Assembly (NCBI GenBank): GCA_030867875.1
Contig: JAOWCC010000019.1
Span: 81,000,861-81,064,860 of the forward strand
Source of the DNA: Actinernus sp. WN-2022
Lineage: Eukaryota > Cnidaria > Anthozoa > Actiniaria > Actinernidae
Direction: 5' to 3'
Length of the DNA: 64,000 bases
Shown here piece by piece: positions 62,418-64,000 of the stretch. The position numbers and the translations under genes were made by a program. Below the pieces are notes generated by a model that did not search any database, had not been told where the DNA came from, and saw only the letters and a program-made list of their open reading frames with translations. Positions within the stretch are counted from its first letter, which is position 1. Each line of letters opens with the position of its first letter.

Positions 62418-62996
62418 TTAATACTTGTAAGGCTTCCGAATTCGCATTGATCGTCTGATCCGATCGGCTTTTAGATAAGGTCCAACACTTTCTTCGGCAT
62501 CATCATCCAAATAATTATTGAGTTCCAAACGTCGGCGTTTTCTTCTTTTTCGTAGTGGGGAGAGTAGCTTTTTGGTTGACGAGTTCAAAGAAGACAAAGA
62601 AATATTAGGGAATGGGGATTCGTAGGTTCTCTCTGAATTGGGCACTGTGGCTGGTTCAGACGAATCTAGGTGTAATTGTGGCGGTATGGTTGGTGAGCTC
62701 AAAGAAATGTTCGTGGTTGGGGACTGATATACTTTTGCCGAATACGGCACTGTGGCTGGTTCAGCTGAATCGAGGTATACTTGTTGCGGTGTGATGGGTG
62801 TATCGGCTATTTCTTGTTCTTGGGGTTGGGTTGCGATACCAGGTGAAAGAGTTGTAGGAGGTACAGGATATTGACTCATTTGGTGTTTATACCTCATAAA
62901 GTTGTTTTGAAGCTGGACATAATTTATTGCTTTCTGGGTCTGACTGAGATCATTACGGTTTAATACCCTCTTCATATTATCCTTCAAGCTTTGCAT
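62418..62996 (-). CDS. unassigned 192-residue Pro/Ser-rich protein
   Basis: Residues 1-42 are a helical charged segment (NMKRVLNRNDLSQTQKAINY). Residues 43-140 are Pro/Ser/Thr-rich with an imperfect internal repeat of about 30 residues (LDSAEPATVPYS and LDSSEPATVPNS). A basic stretch RKRRKRRR at about 150-157 looks like a nuclear localisation signal, and the end is again basic. The N-terminal pattern (RILNRxDLSxxEKA) vaguely recalls small ORFs that accompany Polinton-like or other large elements; this is a weak resemblance from memory. The frame stays open upstream of the ATG, so the real start may lie earlier or in another exon. I do not know its function. Confidence 0.5.
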   Translation of the reverse strand: MQSLKDNMKRVLNRNDLSQTQKAINYVQLQNNFMRYKHQMSQYPVPPTTLSPGIATQPQEQEIADTPITPQQVYLDSAEPATVPYSAKVYQSPTTNISLSSPTIPPQLHLDSSEPATVPNSERTYESPFPNISLSSLNSSTKKLLSPLRKRRKRRRLELNNYLDDDAEESVGPYLKADRIRRSMRIRKPYKY

Positions 62997-63076
62997 TTTT
63001 TTGTACTTGCGGGGAAATTGTAAAGCTCTGCTGCTCGACGTACTTACGCAGTACGTTAGAAACGCTATCCTCGTTA

Positions 63077-64000
63077 GTTCAAGTTCAAGTTCAAGTTCAA
63101 GTTTATTTCACACTATGTATAATATTTACAATAAGGAGAGTAGATAAAAATGTATAAACAAAATAATTACATGGAATAAATTAAAAGATTCAAGTGTACA
63201 GTGGTCAAAGTAGCTAAAAGCTTTCGAGTTGGCCACTGCTTACATGCAGATAATAATTGAATAACTGAGCGTAATACATAGAATACATTAAATAAAGTAT
63301 TGATTAGAGTAATAAATTGAGCTTGAGAGGAACTACAATATGAGAAAACGAAAGAAAAAAAAATAAGGAGAAAAAAAGAAAACGAAAGAGAGGATTAGGA
63401 GGAGAAATAGTTATTGTGAGAAGGTTTATAACAAAGTAAAATGGTGCTCTTAAATTTGATGATTAAGCAGGTGAGCTTTATATTGTTTTTTGAAATTGTT
63501 TGTTTTTGTTAGGTGCTTTAGGCTAGTGGGTATAGTTTCCCAAATTTTCGTAGCAGTGTATTTAAAAGTAAATTTACCTAAGTTGGTTCTAATTTTAGGG
63601 GGGTAGAAATTTGTCCTAGCTGCATACCTGGTATTGTAATTATGTACATTTGTTACGGGTATTAGGAAATCGTGAAACACGGAGGGGATATCAGATGGAT
63701 TTTTGTATAGTTTATGTGTTAAGGTACAGATGTTCAACTTAACAATATTTTCAAATTTTAAAATGCTCAGAATTTGGTAATAAGGAGAAGCAGATTCTCT
63801 GTTGTTGGCAAAAAAGATACTTCGAATGCATTTATTTTGTTTGGTACATATTTTTGTTAAGTTGGTTGGGTATGTGTTTCCCCAGCTGATGGACCCATAG
63901 TTTAAATAGGGATATATAAGTGTATAATAAAGTTGTTTTAGCATTTGAAGACTGAGGTAATTCCGTAATTTGTAGAAAATTCCTACATTTTTGGCTATCT
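63077..64000 (-). mobile_element. LINE 3' part, continues beyond the window
   Basis: The minus strand enters from the right edge with a reverse-transcriptase C-terminus and ends with AATAAA (antisense at about 63103) and a (TTGAAC)n tail at 63077-63102. A hexanucleotide tail is typical of some CR1/Jockey-group LINEs. Confidence 0.75.
63450..63944 (-). CDS. LINE reverse-transcriptase C-terminal part
   Basis: A 164-residue open frame beginning MLKQLYYTLIYPYLNYGSISWGN, the block after the reverse-transcriptase core where LINE ORF2 proteins have LYYSLIxPYLxYGxxxWG. NKCIRSIF, YNTRYA and ATKIWETIPTSLK follow, all typical of this C-terminal region. The apparent ATG is internal; the protein should continue beyond 63944 in this or another frame. 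Confidence 0.8.
   Translation of the reverse strand: MLKQLYYTLIYPYLNYGSISWGNTYPTNLTKICTKQNKCIRSIFFANNRESASPYYQILSILKFENIVKLNICTLTHKLYKNPSDIPSVFHDFLIPVTNVHNYNTRYAARTNFYPPKIRTNLGKFTFKYTATKIWETIPTSLKHLTKTNNFKKQYKAHLLNHQI

Overview
The window is eukaryotic, AT-rich, intron-containing DNA dominated by mobile elements. It holds tRNA-derived SINEs, decayed CR1/L2-like LINE tails, several DNA-transposon superfamilies, many foldback (palindromic) MITEs and split GTPase genes of the interferon-induced protein 44 (IFI44) type. That mix, with IFI44-like paralogues in tandem and a THAP/YqaJ transposon, best fits an invertebrate metazoan, most likely an anthozoan cnidarian such as a stony coral. The species assignment is inference; no marker gene settles it.

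Layout. 1-1140: no clear gene, one small palindrome. 1142-4620: a two-gene transposon with 79-bp terminal inverted repeats (TIRs), carrying a THAP + DDE transposase on the plus strand and a convergent SAP-SWIM-YqaJ nuclease gene on the minus strand, both damaged; the organisation resembles ISL2EU. 4.6-32 kb: gene-poor DNA made of MITEs, SINEs, LINE 3' ends and several intrawindow duplications. The duplicated pairs act as natural empty and filled sites, so the ends and target duplications of several unnamed elements can be read directly. 32.1-33.2 kb: a decayed LINE. 33261-41138: a 7.9-kb element with TIRs and subterminal CTCGACAA-type repeats. A spliced SAM-like/HECT ubiquitin-ligase gene runs inward from the left end and an integrase-core (DDE) transposase runs inward from the right end; both are broken. 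41-46.5 kb: duplicated non-coding DNA with further MITEs. 47.1-60.0 kb: two IFI44-like GTPase genes in tandem on the minus strand. Gene 1 has five exons that join in frame, with Walker A, DTMG and TKxD motifs. Gene 2 has only its last three exons in view. Their introns are filled with foldback elements, including a nest of three. 60.4-62 kb: a 56-bp minisatellite that appears to have grown out of a transposase helix-turn-helix coding sequence, then a pair of about 300-bp direct repeats. 62.4-64 kb: an unassigned proline/serine-rich ORF and the 3' part of another LINE that leaves the window.

The only host genes I can support are the two IFI44-like GTPases. Everything else recognisable is mobile DNA. 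All motif matches, splice sites and repeat boundaries were read by eye without alignments or database searches, so boundaries may be off by a few bases.
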